Below are positions 26,261 through 38,472 of a DNA stretch of 64,000 bases, piece after piece. Each line of letters begins with the position of its first letter. The stretch's first letter is position 1. The position numbers and the translations under genes are program-made. The notes under the pieces are model-generated. The model was not told where the DNA came from and made no database searches. It was given only the letters and a program-made list of their open reading frames with translations. This DNA is from Archilochus colubris (taxonomy: Eukaryota; Chordata; Aves; Apodiformes; Trochilidae): positions 134,260,792 to 134,324,791 of the forward strand of contig CM041084.1 in NCBI GenBank assembly GCA_023079485.1, written 5' to 3'.

Positions 26261-29200
26261 ACCACTCTTATTTATGAAAAAGAGTAAAATTGAATTTATG
26301 GTTCAAATATACACACATGAAGGAATACAGCAGTCAAGCATAATTTCAATTCAAATAATTTTATCTTGGTTTGTTACAGAGTTCCACTGGAGCAGTGAGT
26401 CTTAGAAGCCAAAAGAAATTCAAGAGCTAGTCATAATAAGACAAGATAAGAATAGAATTTTTACCTCATTTTTGAGTTGCTTGGATTTAATCAGCCTAAA
26501 ACATGTCATTTGTATCTTTCAATAAATCCTTTTCCTTTTCATGTATGCATTCAGCATTCATTATCTTATCTTGAAAATAAATCAAATCTCTATCTAAATA
26601 TACACTGTATCAGCACTGTACTTTAATAATATCCCCAAGTGAAACAAAACAGAAGTTGTTTGAATGTAAATACCTGGCTCATCATTCTATATCCCAGAGT
26701 CCTGGGGAACTTTGATTACAGAGGCAGACCTGTAAACAGTGATTGAAGAAACTACACCTGTTGGGTGTCCTGCAATTTACCTGGAGACTGCACACCCTTG
26801 AGCTGAATCTGTCTGGACCAGGAACAAGAGGCTCTTCCGAAGCTTGCAGCCTGAGGCAGGTTACCTCACTGTGCTCATTTGCCATCTGCCTATTACTGAA
26901 CGAGCTTAGTCTGTGTTGTACTGAAATGCTGCTTCCAGTACCCAGCCTAGTAATTTAAACTACTTGGAACTTCTTCTGTGCTGTCTTGCAATTAAATATA
27001 TCCTGTGGATTTTACAAGTGCAAACTTAGCTTTGTTTTCATGATGGAAAAAAGACAACTAGCATGATTTTTTTTTTAACATTAATTTCTTTTTCCTTCCC
27101 CCAAATATTTTATGCAGCTTCATGCTGACAGAAATAGCTCTAGGCCGTATTTTGTTCAGGTGTAGGCCACAATTAACACAAAACACTCTTGAGATATTAA
27201 ATGCCAATTTCTTATATCAGACTTCTTAGTTTCTGAAATCTTTATACTTAATGTTCTGTCAGGAATTCAGTACTAATAAATCTAGTTTGTTTTGTGTCAT
27301 AAGATGTCTGTGTGCTTTTTGACATCCTGTGACAAATAACATGTACAATTCAGCCTATATACAATATACTCAACAACATGAAAATTCAACACAACACAGC
27401 TAACGTGTGCCTTTTGCCCAGGAAAAATCCAATAGGAGACAATGACATTAGAATGGAAATATTAAATACTTGAAGCTAGGTGGGTGAATAATCACTTCAG
27501 AGAAATTGTAATTGCATTATTGAAGAGACGATGGATAGTTTAGTAACATTATTGTTGTCAAGTGAAGTCTGTGTGATTTGTCAGCATCTGGCAGCTGAAC
27601 GGCTCCAGTGTCCAAAAGATCAGACATATTGTGGTGCTCATGTCGGAACAGGATGTGGAGCTCTCTCAAGCCTTTAGGCATTCACCAAATGATGTGAATG
27701 TTTTCCTATATCTCAGCTGAGCAAAGTAGATGAACTCAATGTGCATTGTTAATCAAGAGTGGAGATGGCATAAGTTTTGTCACACTTCAATTAAGCCGTG
27801 TTAGGATAGCCTTGAAACCTTTCATGTGTCTGTGAAGGACTTTTAGATTCCAGAAAAAATTTTAATCTAATTTTGACAATGCTATTATGGACTAAAGGGT
27901 GTGAGGTCTATTAAAAATGTGGTTTTTATGAAAGCAAATCTGTTTATTTTCTTCTTTTTGATAGAAATATTTTATATAATATTAGGAAACACAATGGGAA
28001 ACCTGTCTCAAATATCTACAATAAACTGTTATGTAAAAATAAGAAATCTATTTTCGTAAGCCCAAATAGACCTTTATTTCATTCTCAATGCAAAACACCT
28101 CTGCAAAGATATTCCTGGAGCTAAAAAGGAATATTAGTTAGAAGTAATAGCAACTTTGTTACTGAAAAATGTTGAAATCTGAGTAATTACTAGAAGTCTG
28201 TGCAAGCTGGCTGTCTCCTTCCAAAATAATTACTATAATGATAATAATTCTGAAAAAAACCCAACCATATTTTAAACATTACTTGCATTTTCTAGAATAT
28301 AAAGTGTTCTGTAATAATGAGATTTCTTTATTGGTCAGTAGATATCTTTAAAGTAAGAAAAAAAGATTAGATAAATCTCATAAAGCACCTTTAAAATAGA
28401 GCTGACTTTCAAGCAAATTTTTACCTAGCTCAAGCTGATATCACAGTTAGCTGTAACATTAATTATCAGTATTTGATGTCTTCGATATTAATGGGTTTTT
28501 AAGACAGGCATCAAACTGCATATTAGTAAAGAGTTGCTATTAGGTAAAAACTTAATCCTTTGTTTGCTTTCTCAGATTGTCTTCAAAGTCAGAGCATACC
28601 ATAGCTGTGTGTCTTCAAATAGTATCAAGGATATCAGCAAAGTCCCAAGTCACTAGCAGTTGCCTATCTCTCGAAATAATAGGACAAAGGCCTTTCTCAT
28701 GAATAGCCAATTTTGTAGTTTTATTCCCAGGCAAAAGCTAATTTGGTTAGAGCTGATAAAAATATGTTATTACTTCGACATTCTGTAGGATGAGATGTTA
28801 ATGAGTATGCCAAGGAGAGACAATGCACAATCATGATATTGTGTACATTTTTGTGCTGAAAGAATGTTCTTGGCAGTGTAGAAGTCATAAGCTGGTAGAC
28901 TTGAAACTGTTTGATGAATTTGGCACAGGAAAGAATAATTTCCTATTCATTAGTATAAACGATGAAGTTTCATTACTCAAGAAAGAGCTGAACTAGTGAC
29001 TCTGTTCCATTAATTAAACGGGTTTTGTTTCTCACAAGAACAATAAAAAACAAAGCAAAAAAAAAATATGAGAGAACATGACTTCCTAGATACTGTTGAA
29101 GGTCTAGCAAAAGGTGTTTTTTTCACTATGCTGGTTCATATTAGGTTTTTTTAATCCTGACATTAAAAGACAATGTCTGGAAATATTCTGCTCAACAAAG

Positions 29201-29404
29201 TCTCAGTGATGCAATGTACTGAACAGCTCTAAGATGTGACTGCTGGAAGTTTGATGGGATAGACAGGCAAGTATATTCTGTCCCAAGTAGACAAGACTCA
29301 GATTAATTATGAAAGACAGTGAAGATAAAGTCCATAAAAAGGTAGTTCACATTCTAGTCCTATATATCACTAAATTACTGATTCTGACTAAGTAAGTTAC
29401 TAAT
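26261..29404. other. Mostly unique AT-rich DNA with a GC-richer patch
   Basis: No gene was recognised. The patch at about 26682-26960 is richer in G+C than its surroundings and is open for about 65-70 codons on both strands, in overlapping frames (26682-26885 minus, 26743-26958 plus). Neither translation resembles a known family. The rest is ordinary AT-rich DNA. Confidence 0.5.
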
Positions 29405-29510
29405 GGAATCATAGAATTTTCACAGTTGGAAGGGATCTTTTAGATCATCTACTTCCAACCTCCCTGCCATGGGCAGGGGTCCTACTAAAGGTAGGGATGT
29501 CCTAGTGACA
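29405..29510 (-). mobile_element. CR1 3' tail fragment
   Basis: The start 'ggaatcatagaattttcaca' followed by 'gttggaagggatcttttaga' and 'atctacttccaacctccctg' is the reverse complement of the last ~100 bp of CR1, ending in the octamer-type terminus. Only the tail is present, so this is an extreme 5' truncation. Confidence 0.85.
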
Positions 29511-29786
29511 CTTTGTACTTGATTTACACATCCTATCTGTTCCTTTGATATATATAAAAAGGGTAGGGAATTGGGAGTATTACTGGCATATATCACATTT
29601 TTTTAAGAAAAGGGTAAGATCCATTGAATAAAATAACTAAATATTTCACAGCAATTATAATACTCTGTAATAACTACCCATTTAATTTATTGATTGTTCA
29701 TTAATATATACTGGCATTCGGTTTAAAATGCTGAAATCTGGTCAAAAAATCAAATTTATGCAGAAAGGAAAGTTAAAAATAATTGC

Positions 29787-29895
29787 AAAGGTGTGTGTAT
29801 AACATCACACCTTTATGACACAACAATGATAACATCAGATTGCATTATTTCAGTTCAATCCAAAATTGAAATTTTGGATTTCCACATACTGTGGA
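29787..29895. repeat. Cluster of three perfect short hairpins
   Basis: There are three perfect inverted repeats within 109 bp. First, aaaggtgtg (29787-29795) pairs with cacaccttt (29806-29814). Second, aatccaaaat (29857-29866) pairs with attttggatt (29871-29880), with a 4-base loop. Third, tccaca (29881-29886) pairs with tgtgga (29890-29895), directly abutting the second. No element or gene context was recognised. Confidence 0.7.
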
Positions 29896-30256
29896 AAATA
29901 CCATTGGAATAATTCAAATGAGGAGAAACATTATTATATCTAGAGGTGTAAGGACAGCATCTCATACTTTTTCCTGAAACATTTATCAAAATCTCAGCTT
30001 GATCTTTCTAGGTGTGCTTCCCCTTAAATGCAGCACAGAACTATATGGAAATGTAAATTGATAGTAGCAATTCCCATCAAAAGCGAAATTCCAGTTCAGA
30101 TGAAATATGATGTACTATGCCTGTTACCCTTTAAATTTGCATACGTATTTATTATCCAAATGTATGCTTTAAAGTTGAATACATTTTTATTATCAAAAAT
30201 TTTCAGATGGAAAAAAAACCCCTAGCTTCTCAAAGAAAACGTTACTTGAATTATAA

Positions 30257-31060
30257 TGTCCTGGTTTGGGCCAGGATAAAGGTGATTTTCTGTCTTGTAC
30301 TTTTGCTTTCAGCTAAGTCTTTTTAAGTAGTTGCACTTGCTGAAGTTAACAGCAAGTTTCTCAGTGTGTGCTTCTAGGATTGATAACACTTCATATTTAT
30401 AGTTACTGCTAGAGACTCGTATGCAGAGCCAAGGACACTGCTCAGCTTTGAGGAAAACATTTTACCGTCCAGGAGGATAAAGAGGTCCCACCTGAACCCT
30501 CCTTTGGGGAGGAACGGAAAAGATAGATGCCAGAACTGACCAAACAGAGTATTCCATCCCATATATGTCACACTCAGTATAAATTTGAGGGATCACGAGG
30601 GCCAAGCCAGACTTCTGGATTTCCAGATTTCCGAATTTCCTGATTTCCTGCTCCCCTTCCTTCACCCGGCATCCTGGAAGGATCCCGTCTGTTCATCTGC
30701 CTGTGGTCCTGATTCGTGCCAGCCCATATCTGTGTGTTTCTGCCTCCGGTTCCCGACTGCTGCCGACTCCAGGAGTCCAGCCTGGGCTTTTCCAGGGCTG
30801 CCCTGCAGCCTCGGTGGTGATGTGAGAGCTATTAGGGGAAAGGAGGGAGGGATATGGTTTCCATTTTCCTGTGTATTTGTATATATTTAGTAATTTTTCC
30901 TATTTATCATTACTGTTTCATTAAAGTTGTGTAGTTTAGTTTCCAACCCATAAGTCTCTCTCCCTTATTCTCTCTCCTTTCTTTATCAAGGAGGAGAGAG
31001 ACATCAATAGAGAGCGTCTGTTATTCGGTTTAATTGCCGGGCCAGTGTTAAACTGTGACG
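30257..31060 (+). mobile_element. Solo LTR, ERVL-like avian family, 804 bp
   Basis: The element opens TGTCCTGGTTTGGGCCAGGA and ends ...AACTGTGACG. It is bracketed by the perfect 5-bp direct repeat tataa (30252-30256 and 31061-31065). A 5-bp TSD is usual for the ERVL class. The last two bases are CG rather than the expected CA, explained by one transition. An ATTAAAG polyadenylation-type signal lies near 30921, followed by a polypyrimidine stretch (about 30950-30985). No gag, pol or env sequence adjoins it, so it is a solo LTR left by LTR-LTR recombination. Short ORFs inside it (for example 30585-30890) are not genes. Confidence 0.85.
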
Positions 31061-31440
31061 TATAACAAAGCTTATGCTGTAATTTTTAAAGAAAGAAATT
31101 TAACTCATCTTGGTTAAATTATGAGAAAATCACAATCCTTGGTATAATGTGAGTATGAATACATATTTACACTGGGAGAAAATAGTTTTAAAATATATCT
31201 TAATGTATTTTTATATATGTTTATACATATACATATATATATTACTTATATATAATGTTTTTAAACGTAATATGCAAATAATCTTAAAACCTTAGGATCT
31301 CAGTCATATTTTTTTAAAGGGCCAGAATGAATGCTGAAATGTTGAAAATTACATTCATTTGTTAGTTCTATATTTTCCTTATAATGTACCAGGGTGTTTT
31401 AAAAATGTCTTCTACTTACCAATACTTTTATTTAAAATAA
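31061..31440. other. Unique AT-rich spacer between two LTRs
   Basis: About 380 bp of AT-rich DNA with a TA-rich run at about 31190-31265. No primer-binding site, polypurine tract or retroviral coding sequence was seen. The two flanking LTRs are therefore not the ends of one provirus. Confidence 0.7.
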
Positions 31441-32155
31441 TGTCCTGGTTTTGGCCAGGATAGAACTAATTTTCTTGTAATTTTGCTTTCATCTAAGTCT
31501 CTTTTAAGTAGCTGCACTTTCTGAAATTAGCAGCAAGTGTCTCAGTCAGTGTCTGATTTTCTAAGACTGGTAACACTCTATATTTATAATTACAGTTAGA
31601 TAATGATATGCAGAAACAAGGCCACTGCTTGGTTCTGAGGAAAATCTTATGCTCCAGAAAGTGAAAGGGAGTAGAGGAGTCACACCTGCAACCCTCCTGT
31701 AGGGAGCAGAGGACAAGACAGGTGACCAAAATTGACCAGAGTATTCCATTCAATAGATGTCATACAAGGTATAAATCTGAGGGATCACAAGCATCAAGTC
31801 CCTTCCTTCTTCGGCTCCTTCAGCCATGGTCAGCATCCTGTGTCAATTCCATCCATTTGGCTTCCTGTGGTCCCAGTCTGTGCCAGCTTGAATCTGTGTG
31901 TTCCTGCCTCCAGCTCCCAACTGCTGCTGACCCCAGGACCCCAGCCTGGGACTTTTTCAGGGCTGTCCCACAGCCTTGGTGGTGATTCGATTGTTATTGG
32001 AAGGAAAGGGAAGAAAGAACATAGTATTAGTTTTGTGTATTTTTGTATATATTTCATTATTTTTCCTTTTTATTACTGCTGTTTCATTAAAGCTGTGTAA
32101 TCTTGTATTCTCTCTCCTTTCTGTATCAGAGAGAGGAGGGGGATTCATAGAGAAC
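31441..32155 (+). mobile_element. Second solo LTR of the same family, 3' end rearranged
   Basis: The start TGTCCTGGTTTTGGCCAGGA and most of the body align with the LTR at 30257-31060 in the same order and strand. Shared blocks include the 'gtgtgtt(t/c)ctgcctcc' segment, 'ccagcctggg', and the 'tttcattaaag(t/c)tgtgta' polyadenylation region near 32085. Similarity stops after 'atagagaac' near 32155; the last ~40 bp seen in the first copy are not recognised and no TSD was found. A deletion near 32100 also shortens the polypyrimidine stretch. The 3' end appears truncated or overwritten. Confidence 0.8.
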
Positions 32156-33029
32156 TATGGCAAACAATTTAAAAAAAGTGTTTTTTTGGAAGAGAAAAAT
32201 AAATAAAAGTGTTTTGATTAAGTACTTACAAAGCCTGTTTTCTAGGGAATCAAAAAGTATCCATCTACAATATTGTTATCTGATTTTTCTCCTCTTGAAC
32301 TGCAAAGTTTTGTTATCTTTGGTTTTATATAAAATGAAAATTCATATTTTATTTTGATGAATTTTATATAGGTATCAGAGTGAAAAACAGTAGAAATTAA
32401 ATCAAAACGTTCGTTGCCACAGAATGGTCTAGAAGCCAAAAATATAAATAGATTTGAAGAGCAATTCATTATGTGCTAAACACAATAGTTCAAATATAAT
32501 CTTTGGCTTAGAAAGTCTGTAATTGCCAAGCTTTCACCACTCATGGTCTATCCATCAGATAATTCTCTATTTTCTATGCTTTTTTAGTTTCAAAGTTCAA
32601 TTCAGCAGCATTTTGTACACATGGTGAATTACCATTTCCATTCTGTTATTAAAAATTGTAAAAAGTAATTAATAGTTTAAAAAAATAAAATGTGATTGTC
32701 ATAAGTGCCCTAAATTTTCAGCAAACAGGCTGTTTCTCTCTAGCAGTCCCTTTATTACTATTCTTCAAAAGTAACACATTCTTAATGTGGATGGTACTGT
32801 TAATGTAAAGGCTTTAAAATACTGAATATCTGCTGAAAGAAAATGTAATTACAAGGAATTCTACAATTACTTGCAAGGTAATACTTTTGTTTGTTCTTCT
32901 TGAGTGTAAGAAGTTAGCAAAAGAGCATGTTACAAGGATGATTTAGTAATACTTATGCTCGATTAAATCTCATTAAATTGTTAAATTTCAGTTAGCTTTA
33001 CAATACTTAATCAATTCAACAGTTTGTAA
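32156..33029. other. AT-rich unique DNA
   Basis: No gene or repeat family was recognised between the second LTR and the next CR1. Confidence 0.55.
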
Positions 33030-34372
33030 CCATTGAGAAAAACAGCTGGAGACCTACAGACCTGTCAGTTTGACCTTGGTGCCAAGGGAAGGCTATGTAG
33101 CAGATCATCTTGAGTGTCATTACACAGCATGTGAGGGACAACCGATGATCAGGCATCATCAGCAAGGCTTCATGAAAGGTAGGTAGGTCCTGCTTCATGA
33201 TCCTGATTTCCTTCTATGGCAAGGTAACCCATTTAGTGGATGAGGGATAGGATATGGCTGTCATTTACCTGGACTTTGACAATGTTTCCCCATAGCCTTC
33301 TGCTAGATAAATTGGCTACATGTGGCCTAGGCAACTGTATACTTTGCTGGGTAAAAAACTGAGTTGTGACTTAATCTAGATATTGGTCAGTGATAAGTGA
33401 CATCTCCCAGGGGTCAATGTTGGGACCAGTTCCATTTAATATCTTTACCAGTTATTTGGAGGAGGGGATCAAGTGTACACTCAGTAAGTTTGTGGAAGCT
33501 TGGAGTGTTGATCTTCCTGGGTGTAGGAAGGCTCTGCAGAGGAATACGGGCAATCTGGATCAATGGGACAAGGCTAGCTGTAAGAGCTTGGCTACAACAA
33601 GGCCAAGTGGTGGGTCCTGCACTTCGGGCACAACAGCCCCATGTAAGGCTTGGGGAAGAAGGACTAGAAAGCTGCCAAGAGGTAAAGGACCTAGGGGTGC
33701 TGGTCAACACCAGGCTGAATATGAGACAGCAATGTGGCCAAGAAGGCCAACAGAATCCTGGCCTGCATCAGAAGTAGTGTGGCCAGCAGGACTAAGAAAC
33801 TGATTGTCCCCCTGTAATCAGTGGCACTGGTGAGGCTGCACCTTGGATACTGTGCTCCATTTTGGGCCCCTCACTACAAGAAGGACATTGAGATTCTGGA
33901 GCAAGTCCAGAGAAGGGTGAAGAATTTGGTGAAGGGTCTAGACCATACGGTTTATGAAGAGTGTCTGATGGACATGGGGTTGTTTAGCCTGGATAAAAGG
34001 AGACTTTCTTACTCTCTACAACTACCCGGTAGGAGGATGTAGTGAGGTGGGTTTTGGTCTCTTCTCCCTGGTAACAAGGAACAGGACATGAGGGAATGGT
34101 CTCATGTTGTTCCAGGGAAGGTCTATGCTAGATATTAGAAGAAACATCTTCACTGAAAGGGTAATTAAATACTGGAGAAGCCTGTCCAGGGAGGTGGTTG
34201 GATCACCATCCCTGGAAGTGTTTAAAAGATGCATAGACCCGGTGCTCAGGATCATGGTTTAAACACTGGACTTAATAAGTTAGCTTAATGCTTCGTGGAG
34301 TTAGGTTATCATTGGACTCAATAATCTCAAAGGTCTTTTCCAAACAGAGAGATTCTGTGTGATAATGTGAAA
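33030..34372 (+). mobile_element. CR1 LINE, reverse transcriptase to 3' end
   Basis: The copy opens with a reverse-transcriptase block (coding for a 'RPVSLT'-like motif near 33050 and 'QQGFMKGR'-like near 33158-33185). It continues through 'SQGSMLGPVPFNIF' at about 33404-33450, the C-terminal '[14 protein letters not shown]' region near 33900-33950 and the 3' UTR 'caaaggtcttttcc' (34329), and ends 'gattctgtgtgat'. Several frameshifts and an in-frame stop break the protein. It is 5' truncated inside ORF2. Confidence 0.9.
33390..34042 (+). pseudogene. CR1 ORF2 remnant, reverse-transcriptase palm to C-terminus
   Basis: The reading from 33390 contains the SQGS.LGP.PFNIF motif that precedes the reverse-transcriptase active site. 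The F-x-D-D catalytic box expected about 25 codons later is gone: the sequence passes from LSKFV into unrelated residues. The frame changes near 33500-33600 and again before 33821, where the C-terminal region (about 73 codons, with an [16 protein letters not shown] segment) resumes. The protein could not be active. Confidence 0.8.
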
Positions 34373-35689
34373 CTTAAAGTAAGGTGTATACAGAAGTAGA
34401 TGTAGCAAGTTCTGTACCAAAACCTTAGAAATGAGTTGAAGAGAAGGCAAGTGTTTTACTCAGGAAATATCTGTGCAGTTGGAATTAACCTTAGATAGGA
34501 AATATTATGTAAATTTTACATTTATGTTGAAAATGGGAAGGTTTTTTGTTCTCTATATTTAGACATTAACTATATACAATTAGAAGCATAGTCAAATAAA
34601 TATATTTTAAAGTATTAATAAATGAGAAAGTATATTTCCATGTTGGGAACTAAACACAGAAATTCAGAATGTAGGGGTCTAACTAGATAATTCTGTTCAT
34701 CTCCCTGTGAGGAAAAAATGTCACGTAAAATATTTCAAACATTTTTTGAGGTCCAAAGTGCAGGGAAGAGTGTAATTTAGACTGACCTCTTCCTGATGGT
34801 TAATTTTGTTCCTGTTTGTTTAGCTTAGTGCTAAACAATTATGAACATATTCCATTCCTAAAAATTATGTTTCAATGATATTAGCAATGTACTTGAGGCT
34901 GTGATGTTTAAAGTGAAAAGATGTACATAAATAGATTAAATAGAAGTTCAGCTTGAAGCACAGTAATAAAATAGAAAAATGGGAATTATATTTTAATTAT
35001 TGATTAAAATATATGAAGCTTTCCAGTATAAGAAAATTTAAAACCACTATTTTCTAGTTATTGCAAATTAAGATCACATTGAAATTTGAAATAAAATTTC
35101 TGTCTATAAGAAATTAAGACATTTTCTATAAAAAATAATGGGAGATGTTGCAATAAACCTGGTGCCCTTGTAACACCAGTATCAGTAACCCAACATAGTA
35201 TAGTTCAGAATGTCATTTCATTAAGAATAAAGAGGAAAGATGGCAGAACACTTGTGGAGGAAGGAAACTATGTAGTCGTCCCATAGTATTTGGATAGTTG
35301 AAACTTCTGCTTTTTCATGTGAATTTTAAAATTTTCCATGACCTCTGTTTTCAAGAACTATATGAGACATGATCTTGTTGTATAACCTCCAAGGTAATAT
35401 GGCATCTACAATATCACAGGGGACAGCACATCTGTGCTTCATTCTGCCTGTAACCAACAAGGTAACATGCATTTTAGCAATTTTTCTCAGTTTACCATAA
35501 GTCAAACAGTGGCATGATCTGAAAATGGATCATTAAAATGAAATACAGCTCTACCTGTGTGACAGACTATTGCTTTCAGCTACTTGGCAGGTAATTGCTG
35601 GTAGCATTTCTCTCCCCCCATTATTTGATCCATTTGCAGATTTGTGAAGTCTGGCAGAACTGTTCCATCATTTTTTCACACTTCCTCCC
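34373..35689. other. AT-rich unique DNA
   Basis: No gene or repeat family was recognised. Stops are dense in all frames. Confidence 0.55.
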
Positions 35690-36640
35690 TTGAAGACTTG
35701 CTGTTACAGAACAGCTGTCACTGTAGCTGGTGAGCGGCTGGGAGTGCCATCAAACAGAGCATCTCTGGGGGAGACTGAGCCACTCAGGACCACTAGGAGG
35801 AAATGCTGAGGGACAGTGGTAGGAAAGTCCTGCTGCCAAGACTTGTCATCTAAACAGGTTTGCTGCTTGCTAAGTGCTTGCATTTATTTGAGAGGTGAAT
35901 GAGGCCTCTTGGTCTTCCACATGGGCACCACTGATACAGACAGGGGTGAGCTGGGAGTGTCTACAGGGCTCTGGGAGCAGTGTTCAATGGGCATGGGGAC
36001 ACAGGTAGTGTTTGAATTCATCCTGCCAATGGGGAAAAAGGCATTATGAGACTCATTAGGTTGCATTAGGGCTCACCAGATCTTATGGGTCAGCAATTGT
36101 TTGCATAGCTGATGTTTTTAGTGGGGTTTCAGGTGCTGCAATCACTCATTTCTCTTACAGGATCAGCAGCTGTTTTAAAGAGGTGAAATCCACCTAAGTA
36201 GGGGCAGCATTATTTTTCCCAAGGTTAAACAAACTCATAAGGAGAGATTCCTCAGAAAAGAGATGTGCAAGTTTTAGATGGAGCAGGCAAATGAAAATCT
36301 TGTGTTGGTGGGAACAAAAAGTGACTCAGTGATCAACAAAACAGGACTGAAGTGGAATTATATCAAGTTTAAGTGTATAAAGTAATACCTGCAGAACAGC
36401 TTTAAGGGTGAAGCCCTCAAGATCATACTGTGGAATTAACATGCTTTGGTGCCTCTCTGAAATGCCTCTACACTAATACAGGCAACATGGAGAATAAACA
36501 GGAGTTGTCAGGAGGGTTTCAGGTTCTGCATGGCTAAAGCCTTGCTCAACCTGGTCTGAATTTGACATTGTACCTACTTTCAGCAAGAGGTTGATCAAGA
36601 GATCACCTTAGGCTGATTGAAAGCTGAACGATTTGATGAA
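35690..36640 (+). mobile_element. CR1 LINE, internally deleted copy
   Basis: The middle of this copy matches the CR1 region at the start of ORF2. In order it shows 'aggagagattcctcagaaaa' (36239), 'aaaaagtgactcagtgatca' (36316) and, at 36462-36496, 'atgcctctacactaata' then 'ggagaataaacagg'. Shortly after 36500 the sequence jumps to the CR1 3' UTR block 'caacctggtctgaattt' (36547) and 'tttcagcaagaggttgatca' (36578). About 2-3 kb of ORF2 is therefore missing between the two blocks. The segment 35690-36190 is assigned as upstream CR1 sequence by continuity, with less certainty. Confidence 0.6.
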
Positions 36641-37049
36641 GAATTTGCTCATAATTGGTTTCATATTAAAGAGGTTAAAATACTCATGTTTTCAGATGAT
36701 CTTTGTCTTTATAGGCCACAGTCAGTACCTTCAAAAGCAATAATTCATAATTAATAAAGTGCAAGATTCACCTCATCTAACTAGAGCCAGTTAAAAATTA
36801 GGCTCTTAGTTCAAGCTTATTTTCTAGTCTCCCTTTTTAGTGTTAGTTTCTCTAGTTATATCTAAAATAATGAAGTATATCAAAAGGATAATCTTATTTT
36901 TAGACAAATATTTAAGATACAGTTAGATTAATTATTTTCTGAAGTTGTCTGTGTGTCTTCATTTGTTGCTGAGAGCTGGACTAGGTGACTATGTCTAGCT
37001 TAAAGATGTCCATCATTAAATGCAAGAAGTACTATCCTGAATTTAAAGT

Positions 37050-37210
37050 GTGCTGCATGCTAATGAGCCTTCGGTACTAAGTAATCCACAGAGGTTTTCA
37101 AGTCCCAACTGGATGAAGCTTTGGGCAACCTGATCTGACCTCAGACCTGACTCTGCTTTCAGCAGGATTTTGGACTAGAGATATGAATTCCAATTCCTTT
37201 CCAACTAAAA
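37050..37210 (+). mobile_element. CR1 3' tail fragment
   Basis: The blocks 'agaggttttcaagtcccaac', 'gggcaacctgatctgac', 'ctgactctgctttcagcagg' and 'ccaattcctttccaac' are the CR1 3' UTR in its normal order. The copy is severely 5' truncated, or may be the displaced tail of the element at 35690. Confidence 0.75.
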
Positions 37211-38472
37211 TGATCTTATTAATAAATGATTGAGCAGGAGATGGGGTAATTTATACTTGAGAGTATTCTGCAGTGAATCATTTTAAATCTGAAAGGAAGC
37301 TGTATCACAGTAGCTTTCAAATACGTATCATACAGTATCTTTTTGTTATCTAAAAAAAATATTTTATTTTGGAGATTTCATATTCATGTATGGATGCTTC
37401 AGAATGTCTCAGTGATAACAAGGTGTTTTTTTAAACCTGTTTCAAATTGCTTCTTGCAATATTTCATCCTTATACTCCTGCCAATAGAAAAGGTACAAAT
37501 ACACAGTGTTTTTTTCCTCAGGACAGCTATGTACCTGAAAGTTGGAAAATTATTCTCCCCACAGGTTTCATGTCTAGGTACTTCTAAAATGCATATATAT
37601 TGCAATGTAGTAATGGTGTGGTTTACAATAGTTCTGTATTATCATCATGTCATTTTACCTTTAGCCTAGTTTGATCCTGACTGCAAAATTAGTCATTCCT
37701 AGAATAAAATCATATTTCACTTATTTAACAGATAATTGCTACACTAAGTCTTTATGTCTGGTGTTTTAAAGTTCTCTGGTGGAAAGAAGAATTTAATATA
37801 TATTAATATGTGCATGTTTTCCATAAAAGTAAAAATATTAAGCAGACAGTACCTGTAAAATAATTTTTTTAAAATGCTCATTGTTTTAAGGACTGTTTTA
37901 TAGTCATCTAATAAAAGATTTGTTTGAATTTGTGGGAGAGGAATGAAAATGAGGCAAGAGACCAAGAGAATGAAAAAAAAAATGGAATTCCGAATATGCC
38001 GGAAAAGTTGTGAATCGATTCAAATCTTTCAGGTACAAGCAATATAGAGGCTTCTGTAATATGACCTAGTGAAAGGACAAAGGAGACTTGAAAAATAGAG
38101 AGTATGGAGACTAAACAACTCTGGGTTTATGGTAAATATCTGATTTACAAGAAAACACGATTTTGATCAACAACAGAAAGGAACATTTCATTTGAAAAAA
38201 AAGGAAAATAATGTTCTTTAAAAAATTATAAATATATACATTCCTGTGGGGTTTTTTTGTCATTTCACAAGAGGATTTTGTAACTGCCTACAAAGCCACT
38301 GAGGGAGGGAGAGAATTCTTCATAACTTGTAACCTGTTCAAGTTATTATGACACATGTGGGAGAGTCACATATAAACTTTTATTCTCTGTGAGCAATGAC
38401 AGCAGAACAATGATAGAAGTCAAGATCTCAACTGGAGCCTTGGAAATATTGGGCTTTAGACCATTCTGTTTC
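37211..38472. other. AT-rich unique DNA
   Basis: A 108-codon ORF (37343-37669) overlaps a 68-codon one on the other strand. Neither looks like a known protein. No repeat family was recognised. Confidence 0.5.

Noticed and set aside
27540..27850. Stretch of balanced composition considered as a conserved non-coding element
   Set aside because: Conservation cannot be judged from a single sequence, and no motif supports it.
30585..32100. ORFs of 60-122 codons inside the two solo LTRs
   Set aside because: They lie in LTR sequence, overlap in several frames and do not match retroviral proteins.
37343..37669. 108-codon ORF with hydrophobic stretches
   Set aside because: Hydrophobicity is expected from T-rich sequence; no signal peptide-like start context or homology was recognised.
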